The position numbers were made by a program, and so were the translations under genes. Shown piece by piece: positions 50,676 through 59,560 of a stretch of DNA of 64,000 nucleotides; the first letter of the stretch is position 1, and every line of letters begins with the position of its first letter. Below the pieces are notes generated by a model. That model was not told where the DNA came from, searched no databases, and saw only the letters and a list, made by a program, of their open reading frames with translations. The stretch is from Paenibacillus helianthi (GTDB lineage Bacteria > Bacillota > Bacilli > Paenibacillales > Paenibacillaceae): assembly GCF_001909055.1 (NCBI RefSeq), contig NZ_LVWI01000059.1, positions 124,001 to 188,000 of the forward strand, given 5' to 3'.

Positions 50676-51575
50676 GTGTTAGTGATTAAGAGTGAAAGCC
50701 GGCGGCAGACCTTCTACATGTATATGTTCATTTCCCCGTGGTTAATCGGTTTTCTGGTGTTTGCTTTGTACCCTATTCTTTCGTCGCTGTATTACAGCTT
50801 CACGGACTATGACATCATCCACCCGCCGAGATTCATCGGACTTGCCAACTACACAGAGATGTTTCACAACGAGCTGTTCTGGAAATCAGTCACGGTCACC
50901 CTGAGGTACACCTTCATCAGTGTGCCAATACAGCTGCTGCTCGGTCTTGGTTTCGCCCTTCTGCTGCACCAGACGATCCCGCTGCGCGGATTCTTCCGCA
51001 CCGCGATGTATTTTCCCAGTATGGTGTCCGGGGTGGCGATGTCACTCCTGTGGTACTGGATCTTTAACCCGCAGATCGGCCTTTTCAACTACATGCTCTC
51101 CTGGTTCGGCATCCATGGCCCGGCCTGGCTGATGAGTCCCGACACGGCGCTGTATGCACTAATTATCATGTCCTTGTGGACCGCCGGTTCAGGCATGATC
51201 CTTTTCCTCGCCGGGCTGCAAGGCGTCCCTGCCAGTCTGATCGAAGCCGCCAACCTGGACGGGGCCGGACGGTTCAGGATTTTCCTGAATATCACCCTGC
51301 CGATGATCTCGCCGGTACTGCTGTTCCAGCTCATCATGGGTCTGATTGATTCATTCCAGGTGTTCACCCAGGCCTTCGTCATGACACAGGGCGGTCCTAA
51401 CTACTCTACCTGGTTCTATGTCTACAATCTGTACACCAGCGCCTTCAAGGAATACCGTGCCGGCTACTCCTCCGCGCTGGCGTGGGTGCTGCTGATCGTG
51501 GTTATGGTGTTCACCGCTATCATTATGAAGCTGTCGAACCGTTATGTGCACTATGAAGGAGGCGGACGCCGATGA
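50676..51575 (+). CDS. CUT1 ABC transporter permease (MalF/MsmF-like)
   Basis: 299 aa with six membrane segments (first YMYMFISPWLIGFLVFALYP) and the EAA loop (EAANLDGAGRFRIFLNITLP). GTG start behind GAAAGG; a second GTG two codons on is possible. First gene of the LacI-controlled operon and 19 bp after operator O2. Overlaps the next permease by 4 bp. Confidence 0.93.
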   Translation: MLVIKSESRRQTFYMYMFISPWLIGFLVFALYPILSSLYYSFTDYDIIHPPRFIGLANYTEMFHNELFWKSVTVTLRYTFISVPIQLLLGLGFALLLHQTIPLRGFFRTAMYFPSMVSGVAMSLLWYWIFNPQIGLFNYMLSWFGIHGPAWLMSPDTALYALIIMSLWTAGSGMILFLAGLQGVPASLIEAANLDGAGRFRIFLNITLPMISPVLLFQLIMGLIDSFQVFTQAFVMTQGGPNYSTWFYVYNLYTSAFKEYRAGYSSALAWVLLIVVMVFTAIIMKLSNRYVHYEGGGRR

Positions 51576-52450
51576 GCATCGTCAAAACAGCCAACCACCG
51601 TGCACCCGCTTCTGCGCACCGCCGGAGGGTCGATCCCGTGAAGGCAGCCAGCTTCATCACTTTGCTGATTACCACCTTTCTTATGCTGCTGCCGCTGTTC
51701 TTCATGGTCTCCACCTCACTGAAATCGAAGCGGGAGATGCTGAAGTTCCCGCCGACCTTTCTGCCGGAGAGCTGGGCGTGGAGCAACTACCGTGAGATTT
51801 TCGACACGCTGCATTTCGGTACCCTGTACAAGAACAGTCTGACCATCGCTGTGCTGACTGTCATCGGCACCCTGATCTCTTCGGCGCTGGTCGCCTACGG
51901 GTTCGCCCGGTTCAGGGGCAGAGGCAACCAATTCCTGTTCATCCTGCTGCTCAGCACCATGATGCTGCCGTATCCGGCGATTATGATCCCGCAGTTCGTG
52001 CTGTTCTCCCATATGAACTGGATTGATACCTTCCTGCCGCTGATCGTGCCCGCATTCTTCGGTTCAGCCTACAACATCTTCCTGCTGCGGCAATTCTTCT
52101 CCACGCTGCCCGAGGAATTGTTCGATGCCGGCCGGATCGACGGCTGCGGTGAGCTGCGGATGTGGTGGACGATCGCCCTGCCGCTGTCCGCCCCGGCACT
52201 GGCAACCGTTGCAATCTTTGCTTTTATCTACAGCTGGAATGACCTGCTTACACCTGTGCTCTACTTAAGCTCATCGGAGAAATTCACCCTGCCGGTGGGC
52301 ATGGCCTCACTCACCTCGTCGCGCTTCCGCATCCCGCCGTGGCACCTCTTGATGGTTGCTTCCGTACTGGCGATGCTTCCCATTGTGACCTTGTTCGCGG
52401 TCGCCCAGAAGCAGTTCGTGGAAGGCATTGTTCTGACCGGCATCAAGTAA
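51572..52450 (+). CDS. CUT1 ABC transporter permease (MalG/MsmG-like)
   Basis: 292 aa, six membrane segments (ASFITLLITTFLMLLPLFFM first), EAA loop DAGRIDGCGELRMWWTIALP and the C-terminal QKQFVEGIVLTGIK ending usual for this subunit. AAGGAGG precedes the ATG, which overlaps the previous stop. Confidence 0.94.
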   Translation: MSIVKTANHRAPASAHRRRVDPVKAASFITLLITTFLMLLPLFFMVSTSLKSKREMLKFPPTFLPESWAWSNYREIFDTLHFGTLYKNSLTIAVLTVIGTLISSALVAYGFARFRGRGNQFLFILLLSTMMLPYPAIMIPQFVLFSHMNWIDTFLPLIVPAFFGSAYNIFLLRQFFSTLPEELFDAGRIDGCGELRMWWTIALPLSAPALATVAIFAFIYSWNDLLTPVLYLSSSEKFTLPVGMASLTSSRFRIPPWHLLMVASVLAMLPIVTLFAVAQKQFVEGIVLTGIK

Positions 52451-52504
52451 TCCCCGCCCTATCCGGCGGTCCAATACGACTTGAAATGATGGAGGGATTA
52501 ACGG

Positions 52505-53890
52505 ATGAACACACGTAACCGAAAAACATCCTCGCTGCTGCTTGCAGCAGGACTAACTGTAATGGCGGCCTTATCCGGCTGCAGCGGAGGCAAATCGGCG
52601 GGTGATGTGGCTGCAGGAAATAATGGCGCGGCAAGTGGCGGCAGCACAGAAGAACAAGTAACCATCACCCACTACACCATTGATTCCGAGGACCGCACGT
52701 TTATCGAGAAGCTGATTCCCGATTTTGAGAAGGAGCATCCGAATATCCGGGTCAAGGTGGAAAAAGCGCCTTACGAGCAGTTCGACAGCAAGCTGCAGAC
52801 CCTGATCGCCGGGGGCAAATCGCCTGATGTCACAAGCCATTACGGTTATGGCGGTTTTGCGGAATATTACAACAAGGGCATGCTGCTCGATCTGACCGAT
52901 CTGATTAAGGAAGTGGGATTCAAGCCGGAGGATTATCACATTCCTGACAATCTCATGAAAATCTACACCGTCAAGGACCGCACCTACGGCATCCCGGTCA
53001 ACATGTATGTCACCCTGATGCTGTACAACAAAGATATGTTCGATGCCGCGAAGCTCTCCTACCCTCCAAGTGACTATGAGGACAAAAGCTGGACCTTTGA
53101 CAAAATGGTTGAAAAGGCCAAGCAAATGACCGTCGTCTCTGACGACATTGCCAAAACGCAGTACGGCGTGGACTTCACCTGGTCCGAGCGCGATATGCGG
53201 CCGCTGTATTTCGGAGCTGAACCCTATTCTGAAGATACCTGGACGAACGGCGGCGTGCCATCCGAGACCCATTTTGACTCCCCCAAGGTGATTGCCGCTT
53301 ACCAAAAGCTGTTCGATCTGATATTCAAGGACAAGGTCTCTCCCACCTCCGAGTGGAGCAAAAGCGTGGCCGGACAGAACGGCGATCCCTTCGTTGCAGG
53401 CAAAATCGGCATGTCCATCGGCGGCTCCTGGAACCTGGCGGGAGCGAATGATTTTCCATTCAAAATCGGCGTAGCCGCCGTCCCTTGGGGAGGTAACGAG
53501 AAGGTGCGCAGTACGCTGTTCGTTGATCCGCTGCTGATTCTGAAGGGCTCCAAGCATCCGAAGGAAGCTTTTGAATGGATCAAGTATCTGATGACCACCG
53601 AAGTCCAGGAGAAATCCATCGAGCTGAGCGGCGGCAATCCTCCGGTCAATACGGAAGCTGCGGAAGAATATTATAAGCATTTTGACGGCATTGATCCGGC
53701 GGATGTGAAGAAGGTCTACGAGGGTGCAGTCAAATACGGCTTCGAATCCTACAACCATCTGATCACCAACTACTCGCAGATCAACGACATGTTCATCAAT
53801 GAGATGCAGCCAGTCGAGACCGGACATCAGACACTCGAGGAGGTTATGCCGGTGATTCAGAAGAAAGTGACTGAGATTATTAAGAGATAA
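52505..53890 (+). CDS. CUT1 ABC transporter sugar-binding lipoprotein
   Basis: 461 aa. Signal peptide with lipobox ALSGC (Cys26), Gly/Ser/Ala linker, then a family 1 solute-binding fold (QVTITHYTIDSEDRTFIEKL; FVAGKIGMSIGGSWNLAGAN). It delivers an oligosaccharide to the two permeases upstream. No ATPase gene is present, so a shared MsmX-type ATPase is expected. TGGAGGG precedes the ATG. Confidence 0.95.
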   Translation: MNTRNRKTSSLLLAAGLTVMAALSGCSGGKSAGDVAAGNNGAASGGSTEEQVTITHYTIDSEDRTFIEKLIPDFEKEHPNIRVKVEKAPYEQFDSKLQTLIAGGKSPDVTSHYGYGGFAEYYNKGMLLDLTDLIKEVGFKPEDYHIPDNLMKIYTVKDRTYGIPVNMYVTLMLYNKDMFDAAKLSYPPSDYEDKSWTFDKMVEKAKQMTVVSDDIAKTQYGVDFTWSERDMRPLYFGAEPYSEDTWTNGGVPSETHFDSPKVIAAYQKLFDLIFKDKVSPTSEWSKSVAGQNGDPFVAGKIGMSIGGSWNLAGANDFPFKIGVAAVPWGGNEKVRSTLFVDPLLILKGSKHPKEAFEWIKYLMTTEVQEKSIELSGGNPPVNTEAAEEYYKHFDGIDPADVKKVYEGAVKYGFESYNHLITNYSQINDMFINEMQPVETGHQTLEEVMPVIQKKVTEIIKR

Positions 53891-53977
53891 ATTCCTGCCT
53901 TTAGCGGATATGCGGCAAGCCCTGTATACTGTAGGCAGGGAATAGATTCGGAAAATCCGCCGCAAGGAGCGTTTGAG

Positions 53978-54967
53978 ATGAAAGTGAGTATTTTTGATGT
54001 AGCCAAAAAATCCGGGTTATCCGTGGTAACGGTCTCCCGGGTCATTAACGGGGCAGGCTCGGTGCGCGAGAAGAACCGCCAAAAAGTGCTGGACGCGATC
54101 AAAGAGCTGGATTACCGCCCCAATGCGGCGGCCCGCAGCCTGGCCAGCGGCAAGACCGGCATCATCGGTTTGATTGTAACGACCCTGCAGGATTCCTTCT
54201 TCGATGCGGTGGTCAAAGAGCTGAATGAGGTGCTGGCGCTGCACGGCTATTTTCTGGCCATCTCCATCTCTACGGGTATCGCCTCAGACGAGAACCACTA
54301 TCTGATCCAGGAGGACCGGGTGGACGGCCTGATTCTGCTCTCGCCGATGGAAGAGGACAACTATATTGTGGAGCTGAAGCGGCGCGGCATCCCCTATGTG
54401 CTGATCGATAATCAGCAGCCGGAGAATGACAGCTATTCGATTACTATTGATAACGTAAAAGGCGGCTATGCCGCCGCCCGCCACCTGCTGGAGCTGGGAC
54501 ATACCTCTATCGCCCATCTCTGCGGGCATGAGATGTTCCGCAGTACCAAGGAACGGCGCGCCGGCTTCCTGAAGGCACTGAAGGAACAAGGGCTGGAACC
54601 CTTTGAGATTGTTCACGGCGATTTTGAAATTACCAAAGGCTACGATACCGCGAAACGCTGGCTGTCCGAGGGCAAGCTGCCCACCGCCGTATTTACGGGA
54701 GATGACAACATCGCCCTTGGCGTGATCAATGCTCTGATGGAAGCCGGGGTGCGCGTGCCGCAAGAGGTTGCTGTTGTCGGCTATGACGACCACTACATTG
54801 CTTCCCAGCTTCGCCCGCATCTGACAACCCTGCGCCAGCCGGCAGACAAGATCGGGATAGCCGCAGCCGATATGCTGCTGAAACGCATGAATGGAACGAT
54901 GAAACGCGGGGCCAACGTAAGGATTGATCCGGAATTAATTGTACGTGAATCTACTTTATCCAAGTAG
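53978..54967 (+). CDS. LacI-family repressor of the disaccharide locus
   Basis: 329 aa. N-terminal helix-turn-helix IFDVAKKSGLSVVTVSRVIN, hinge helix YRPNAAARSLASGKTG that inserts at the central CG of operators, and a periplasmic-binding-like effector domain (from IIGLIVTTLQDSFFDAVVKE). AAGGAG precedes the ATG. It is flanked by importer and enzyme genes on the same strand, and the only two LacI-type palindromes in the window lie in front of the importer, so it very probably binds them and is released by the incoming sugar or its phosphate. Confidence 0.95.
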   Translation: MKVSIFDVAKKSGLSVVTVSRVINGAGSVREKNRQKVLDAIKELDYRPNAAARSLASGKTGIIGLIVTTLQDSFFDAVVKELNEVLALHGYFLAISISTGIASDENHYLIQEDRVDGLILLSPMEEDNYIVELKRRGIPYVLIDNQQPENDSYSITIDNVKGGYAAARHLLELGHTSIAHLCGHEMFRSTKERRAGFLKALKEQGLEPFEIVHGDFEITKGYDTAKRWLSEGKLPTAVFTGDDNIALGVINALMEAGVRVPQEVAVVGYDDHYIASQLRPHLTTLRQPADKIGIAAADMLLKRMNGTMKRGANVRIDPELIVRESTLSK

Positions 54968-55025
54968 AGCCGTACTGTCCGGCAGTTAAGTATAGGATGA
55001 CGAAGTAACTCAGGATGTGAAAGCT

Positions 55026-55112
55026 CACAAAACTTAGACTATGCTTTCGAGGCGAGTTTTGCGGAGTATATATCAAGGATGCGTGGCTACAAAACTTTAG
55101 GAGTGACGACCA
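55026..55112 (+). promoter_or_regulatory. Repeated leader element, copy 2 (upstream of the sugar kinase)
   Basis: CACAAAAC, then GCTTTCGAGGC-GAGTTTT, then about 30 bases later ACAAAACTTTAGGAG, which is the Shine-Dalgarno of the TTG start at 55113. Homologous to 41904-42012. Confidence 0.6.
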
Positions 55113-56108
55113 TTGGCTTACTATTTGGGCATCGATGGCGGAGGAAGCAAAACCTACGCTCTGCTCTGCGATGAGCATGGCAATGTGCTTGGCAAGGGCA
55201 GGAGCGGCAATGGGAACCATCAGATGGGAGCCCGTCAGGCCGCGGCCAGTATCCATGAGGCAGCCTTCGCGGCGCTTGCGGAAGCAGGACTCCGGCTTGG
55301 CGAGGTTAAGCATGCTTATCTGGGTCTGGCCGGTGCTGACCGCAAGACGGATTACGACATCCTCCATCCGATGATCCGCAGCATCGGATTTACGAATTAT
55401 ACGATCAGCGGCGACCCGATGATCGGCCTGCGTGCCGGTACGAAACGCCCTTATGGCGTTGCTCTCATCTGTGGAACCGGCACGAATGCCGCCGGGCGCA
55501 GCCGTGAGGGCCGGCACTATCAATGCGGCGGCTTTGATTATATGTACGGCGATTTCGGCGGCGGCGGAGCGCTGAATATCGAAGTATTCCGCACCGTACT
55601 CCGGGCCTGGGACGGGAGGGAAGCACCTACACTTCTCACAGAGCCGCTGCTTCAGCTGCTCGGCTATACGCATGTCGGAGAGATGTTCGATGACTTCCTC
55701 GATCATGGAAAGTCTGTGCCCCTGGACGCCGCCCGCCTGCTGTTCCCGGCTGCGGCCGAAGGCGATGACGCAGCGCTTGCGATCCTGCACCGCCAGGGCG
55801 TGGAGCTGGGCAAAGCGGCTGCGGCCGTGATTCACAGGCTGGGCATGGAGAACGAGGCCTTTGACGTAGTGCTCGCCGGAAGCCTCCTTACCCGGGGTGA
55901 CCGGGGCTGGATCACTGGCCCGATTGAGCATGCGGTGCACAGCGCAGCTCCGAACGCTTCCGTGGTCACCTTAACCACAGAACCTGTCGTCGGTGCTGTA
56001 TGGTCGGCACTCGAAGAAGACGGTATTCCTGTAAACAACGATATTTATGAGAAAATGCGTGTATTTCAAGAGTTCGAAGCAATCCCCATCACAACCAGAC
56101 AGGAGTGA
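55113..56108 (+). CDS. BadF/BcrA-family ATPase, N-acetylglucosamine-kinase-like sugar kinase
   Basis: 331 aa, ASKHA fold. Phosphate-1 loop YLGIDGGGSKTYALL at the N-terminus, phosphate-2 ALICGTGTNAAGRSREG with GGFDYMYGDFGGGGALN, as in eukaryotic-type NAGK and related bacterial kinases. TTG start with AGGAG nine bases upstream. It is 5 bp ahead of the GH4 gene. Together they suggest that the imported disaccharide (or a monosaccharide product) is phosphorylated at O6 with ATP inside the cell. Whether the kinase prefers GlcNAc, glucose or an intact disaccharide cannot be told from the sequence. Confidence 0.88.
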   Translation: MAYYLGIDGGGSKTYALLCDEHGNVLGKGRSGNGNHQMGARQAAASIHEAAFAALAEAGLRLGEVKHAYLGLAGADRKTDYDILHPMIRSIGFTNYTISGDPMIGLRAGTKRPYGVALICGTGTNAAGRSREGRHYQCGGFDYMYGDFGGGGALNIEVFRTVLRAWDGREAPTLLTEPLLQLLGYTHVGEMFDDFLDHGKSVPLDAARLLFPAAAEGDDAALAILHRQGVELGKAAAAVIHRLGMENEAFDVVLAGSLLTRGDRGWITGPIEHAVHSAAPNASVVTLTTEPVVGAVWSALEEDGIPVNNDIYEKMRVFQEFEAIPITTRQE

Positions 56109-56113
56109 TTATC

Positions 56114-57448
56114 TTGGCAACTAACCAAGGCCTTAAGATCGCCGTCATCGGCGGCGGATCTTCCTATACCCCGGAACTCGTCGAAGGCTTCATTCTTCAT
56201 TACAAGGAGCTTCCGGTCCGCGAGCTATGGCTTGTGGACATTGACCCCGGCCTGCACAAGCTGAATATCGTCGGCAGTCTGGCCAAACGGATGGTAGAGA
56301 AATCCGGGCTTCCCATCGAGGTCCACCTCACCACCGACCGCCGCAAAGCGATTGAAGGCGCCGATTTCGTCAGTACACAGATTCGTGTCGGCATGCTGGA
56401 TGCCCGCGCCCGTGACGAGTCCATCCCGCTGAAGTATGGAGTAATCGGCCAAGAAACGACGGGCCCGGGCGGAATGCTGAAGGCACTGCGTACCATCCCG
56501 GTCATCCTGGACATCTGCCGGGATATCGAGGAGCTGGCGCCGAACGCCTGGCTGCTGAATTTCACCAATCCGGCCGGAATGGTTACCGAAGCAGTGCTGC
56601 GGTATTCGAACGTCAAGAGTGTGGGGCTGTGTAATGCACCCATCGGCTTGATCAAGCAGGTATCGGCCAAATACAATGCCGCCCCTGACCGGATCTATGC
56701 CGAGTTCGTCGGCCTGAATCATCTGCACTGGATTACCCGCATTGATGTTGAAGGAGAAGACAAGCTGGATGACATGCTGGCCGACACCGCTGGCTACAGT
56801 GCGAAGAATGTTCCAGCGCGGGAGTGGAATCCCGAGTTCCTGCAATCTTTGCATGCACTGCCCTCTTACTATTTGAAATATTTCTATATGACCGATGCCA
56901 TGCTCGCAGAGCAGCAGGAATCCTTCAAGCAAGGCGGCAACCGCGCCGAGGTGGTCAAACATGTAGAGGAGGAACTGTTCGCCATCTACGCCAATCCGGA
57001 GCTGAGCGAGAAGCCGAAGCAGCTGGAGCAGCGCGGCGGAGCCTTTTATTCCGAGGCTGCGGTCAATCTGATGCGTTCCCTGCATAACGGCACGAACGAC
57101 ATCCAGACACTGAATGTGGCGAACCGTGGCGTCCTGGACTTCCTGCCGGAGGATGCGAGCATTGAGGTCAACTGCGTGGTGACCAAGACCGGTCCCCTGC
57201 CGCTGCCGCTGACCAAGATCCCTCCGATGGCCAAGGGACTGATCCATGCCGTCAAAACCTACGAGCAGCTGGCCATTAATGCCGCTGTCACCGGGGACCG
57301 CAGCCTGGCGATTCAGGCGCTCGCACATCATCCGCTTGTGCCTTCCGTAGAGGTGGCCATTGCCATGCTGGACGAAATGCTGGAAGCGAACAAGGCATAC
57401 TTGCCGAACTTTTTTGCCAAAGAGACTGCCGGGACACCGGTACAATAA
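56114..57448 (+). CDS. GH4 6-phospho-beta-glucosidase-like enzyme
   Basis: 444 aa. GH4 enzymes cleave phosphorylated disaccharides through an oxidation-elimination mechanism that needs NAD and a divalent metal. Motifs: NAD loop IAVIGGGSSYTPELVEGF, VDIDPG, QIRVGMLDARARDESIPL, LLNFTNPAGMVTEA, metal ligand CNAPIG and VGLNHLHW. This pattern is the 6-phospho-beta-glucosidase branch (LicH/CelF). The TTG at 56114 has AGGAG at a proper distance, while the GTG at 56105 overlaps the kinase stop without one. There is no PTS gene in the locus, so its phosphorylated substrate must come from the kinase. Confidence 0.92.
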   Translation: MATNQGLKIAVIGGGSSYTPELVEGFILHYKELPVRELWLVDIDPGLHKLNIVGSLAKRMVEKSGLPIEVHLTTDRRKAIEGADFVSTQIRVGMLDARARDESIPLKYGVIGQETTGPGGMLKALRTIPVILDICRDIEELAPNAWLLNFTNPAGMVTEAVLRYSNVKSVGLCNAPIGLIKQVSAKYNAAPDRIYAEFVGLNHLHWITRIDVEGEDKLDDMLADTAGYSAKNVPAREWNPEFLQSLHALPSYYLKYFYMTDAMLAEQQESFKQGGNRAEVVKHVEEELFAIYANPELSEKPKQLEQRGGAFYSEAAVNLMRSLHNGTNDIQTLNVANRGVLDFLPEDASIEVNCVVTKTGPLPLPLTKIPPMAKGLIHAVKTYEQLAINAAVTGDRSLAIQALAHHPLVPSVEVAIAMLDEMLEANKAYLPNFFAKETAGTPVQ

Positions 57449-57458
57449 ACGGGATATC

Positions 57459-57499
57459 AAAAAGAGACTGCCTTTCAAGAAGGGGCAGTCTCTTTTTTT
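57459..57499 (+). terminator. Terminator of the disaccharide operon
   Basis: AAAAAGAGACTGCC / GGCAGTCTCTTTTTTT with a 9- to 10-nt loop. Confidence 0.93.
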
Positions 57500-57529
57500 G
57501 TTGTAAATACAACAATAATAATGTATTAT
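57498..57529 (+). promoter_or_regulatory. Promoter with overlapping MarR operator
   Basis: TTGTAA (57501-57506), 17 bp, TATTAT (57524-57529). The perfect inverted repeat TTGTTGTA AA TACAACAA (57498-57515) covers the -35. Probable autoregulatory site of the MarR gene. Confidence 0.75.
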
Positions 57530-57573
57530 TTCTTACATCGTTTGAAAAATACATGAGTAGCGGAGTGGCAATT

Positions 57574-58026
57574 ATGAAAGAAATTTTACGTGAGGTTGGA
57601 ATGATTGCCAGAGCATTGGATTCTGTAAGTAATATAGAATTTAAAAAATATGATCTTACAAAAGGGCAGTACTTGTATCTCGTGCGAATATGTGAAAATC
57701 CGGGAATGATTCAAGAGAAGCTAGCGGAAATGATAAAGGTAGACCGGACAACAGCGGCTCGTGCCATAAAGAAACTGGAGATTAACGGATTTATTAAGAA
57801 GAATGATGATCCCGTTAATCAAAAAATTAAAAAACTATTTCCTACAGAGAAAGGGATGTCTGTGTACCCTTTTATTAAAAGGGAAAATGATTATTCCAAT
57901 AAGGTCGCACTATCCGGATTCTCTGAAAGTGAAGTGGAAACGGTTTTCGACCTGCTGCAAAGAGTCAGAAAAAATGTAGAAAAAGACTGGGAGTTTGTAA
58001 AAAAGGGGAACCAGAGAACTTATTGA
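57574..58026 (+). CDS. MarR-family regulator
   Basis: 150 aa, started at the ATG at 57574 behind GGAGTGG; an ATG seven codons earlier is possible. wHTH: LTKGQYLYLVRICENPGMIQ, LAEMIKVDRTTAARAIKKLE, and the wing ending KKLFPTEKG. Forms an operon with a GNAT acetyltransferase 23 bp downstream, a common pairing. AT-richer than the sugar operon before it. Ligand unknown. Confidence 0.92.
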   Translation: MKEILREVGMIARALDSVSNIEFKKYDLTKGQYLYLVRICENPGMIQEKLAEMIKVDRTTAARAIKKLEINGFIKKNDDPVNQKIKKLFPTEKGMSVYPFIKRENDYSNKVALSGFSESEVETVFDLLQRVRKNVEKDWEFVKKGNQRTY

Positions 58027-58049
58027 TTGCTTAAAAGGAGGCACCTAAA

Positions 58050-58568
58050 ATGACTATAACTATACAAAAGTGCACATTAGAAGATCTAGGATTGCTTCAA
58101 GATCTTAGTGTTGAAACATTTAAGGAGACATTTGAGGATCAAAATTCACCTGAGCATATGAAGGCCTACTTGGAAAAAGCGTTTAACGTAGTGCAATTAG
58201 AAAAGGAGTTATTAACTATCTCTTCGGAATTCTATTTTATTTATTCTAACGGGGAAATTGCCGGGTATTTAAAGGTCAACACTAATGAGGCTCAATCTGA
58301 AATCATGGATAATCTTTCGCTTGAGATTGAGAGGATTTATATCCGCAAAAAATTCCATAAGCAGGGACTTGGCAGCTATCTGATGAATACAGCTATAGCC
58401 CTAGCAAAAGAACAGAATAAAGAGAAGATTTGGCTCGGGGTATGGGAAAAAAATGAGCGCGCCATTACCTTTTATCAAAAAATAGGGTTTGTTCAAACCG
58501 GAGCCCACTCTTTCTATATGGGTGATGAAGAACAAATCGATCTGATAATGACCAAGACACTCCAATAG
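58050..58568 (+). CDS. GNAT-family N-acetyltransferase
   Basis: 172 aa. Acetyl-CoA loop region RIYIRKKFHKQGLGSYLMNT (the Q/RxxGxG/A pattern as KQGLGS), followed by IWLGVWEKNERAITFYQKIG with the catalytic-type Tyr. Related to spermine/spermidine-type acetyltransferases (PaiA-like), but the substrate is unproven. AAAAGGAGG precedes the ATG. Confidence 0.92.
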   Translation: MTITIQKCTLEDLGLLQDLSVETFKETFEDQNSPEHMKAYLEKAFNVVQLEKELLTISSEFYFIYSNGEIAGYLKVNTNEAQSEIMDNLSLEIERIYIRKKFHKQGLGSYLMNTAIALAKEQNKEKIWLGVWEKNERAITFYQKIGFVQTGAHSFYMGDEEQIDLIMTKTLQ

Positions 58569-58598
58569 GATTCTTCTGTAAAGATATTCAGGCTAGAG

Positions 58599-58637
58599 GA
58601 TATCCCTTATCCGTTGCAGGAGTCAGGGATATCTTTT
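58599..58637. terminator. Terminator between GNAT and MaoC genes
   Basis: GATATCCCT / AGGGATATC with a 17-nt loop, then TTTTG. Confidence 0.75.
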
Positions 58638-58650
58638 GTTGGGGTGTAGG

Positions 58651-59076
58651 TTACTGCTTAATCAGCACGGTTAAATCACCCTCAAAAACCTTCTCATCGT
58701 TGTGGTTGAACGTGGACAACAATACAGTAACGCTCCCTGTGTCATTCTTCTTCTCTTTCACTTCGGTCACTTCAACAAGGGTATACAACTCATCCTCCGG
58801 ATACACCGGCTTAGTAAATTTAAGATTGTTCATAGCGGTTCCAGCAATAACATCATCACCATAACTCCCCGTTTCCACCCAAAGTTTGAATGAGACCGCC
58901 ATGGTTTGTATACCTGAGGCAATAATTCCATTAAATCTTCCTTGCTTCGCCTTCTCTTCATCCAAATGCATATATTGAGGGTCAAACTCCGCTGCAAATC
59001 TCGTAATACTCTCTTTAGTCATTCTGATGGACTTGGTTCTGAAGACTTGCCCGACAAAAAATTCATTAAATCTCAT
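58651..59076 (-). CDS. MaoC-family (R)-hydratase-like hot-dog protein
   Basis: 141 aa, single hot-dog domain. The catalytic pair of (R)-specific enoyl-CoA hydratases is visible as FAAEFDPQYMHLDEEKA (Asp and His five apart), followed by GIIASGIQTMAV. It would hydrate an enoyl-CoA or similar thioester. It lies 35 bp downstream of the MerR gene on the same strand. Confidence 0.88.
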   Translation of the reverse strand: MRFNEFFVGQVFRTKSIRMTKESITRFAAEFDPQYMHLDEEKAKQGRFNGIIASGIQTMAVSFKLWVETGSYGDDVIAGTAMNNLKFTKPVYPEDELYTLVEVTEVKEKKNDTGSVTVLLSTFNHNDEKVFEGDLTVLIKQ

Positions 59077-59111
59077 TCATCGCACCTCTTATATCCGTTA
59101 TATTTGCTGTT

Positions 59112-59543
59112 TTATTGGACGATCTTGTCCTGGGAGCTTAAGTAACCGTGACATTTAAAGTCATAGTTGGGATTGTTCATAACCTCTTCTTTCTGAAGTT
59201 CATACATGGCAATTTTATAATTTATTTCCTCCAAGTGTTTAAAACTTTCATCAATTTTCTTCTGCACTTCCAATTTATGCTGCATTAACATTTCTTCTCT
59301 TTGCAAAAAGGTGTTATTCCCCAGTTCATAAAGTTCCTTGTAATCCTTTATTTTCGAAAGAGGCATTCCTGTCTCTTTGAGACAACGAATAAAAGAAATC
59401 CAGTCTATTTGTTGTTGGGTATACACTCTACGGCCTTTTTCGTCACGAGATATGTTTGGTAATATCCCTTGCTCTTCATAAAATCTAAGTGTCTTTGCAG
59501 ATACATCTACATGCTCCACTACATATGTCATTGAATACAGCAT
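59112..59543 (-). CDS. MerR-family transcriptional regulator
   Basis: 143 aa. N-terminal wHTH with VSAKTLRFYEEQGILPNISR and GRRVYTQQQIDWISFIRCLK, then a dimerisation coiled coil (about 80-125, MLMQHKLEVQKKIDESFKHL). No Cys cluster for metals, so it is closer to aldehyde- or electrophile-responsive AdhR-type members. GGAGGTG precedes the ATG. A perfect palindrome lies directly upstream. Confidence 0.93.
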   Translation of the reverse strand: MLYSMTYVVEHVDVSAKTLRFYEEQGILPNISRDEKGRRVYTQQQIDWISFIRCLKETGMPLSKIKDYKELYELGNNTFLQREEMLMQHKLEVQKKIDESFKHLEEINYKIAMYELQKEEVMNNPNYDFKCHGYLSSQDKIVQ

Positions 59544-59560
59544 CTACTCGTCCCACCTCC

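Noticed and set aside
50399..50689. 96-codon frame in front of the importer operon
   Set aside because: It runs through both LacI-type operators and the probable promoter, and has no start signal.
52571..53965. 464-codon frame antisense to the binding-protein gene
   Set aside because: It mirrors a strongly supported lipoprotein gene, has no ribosome binding site and shows no domain.
56225..57478. 417-codon frame antisense to the GH4 gene
   Set aside because: It is a codon-usage shadow of a gene with all GH4 motifs.
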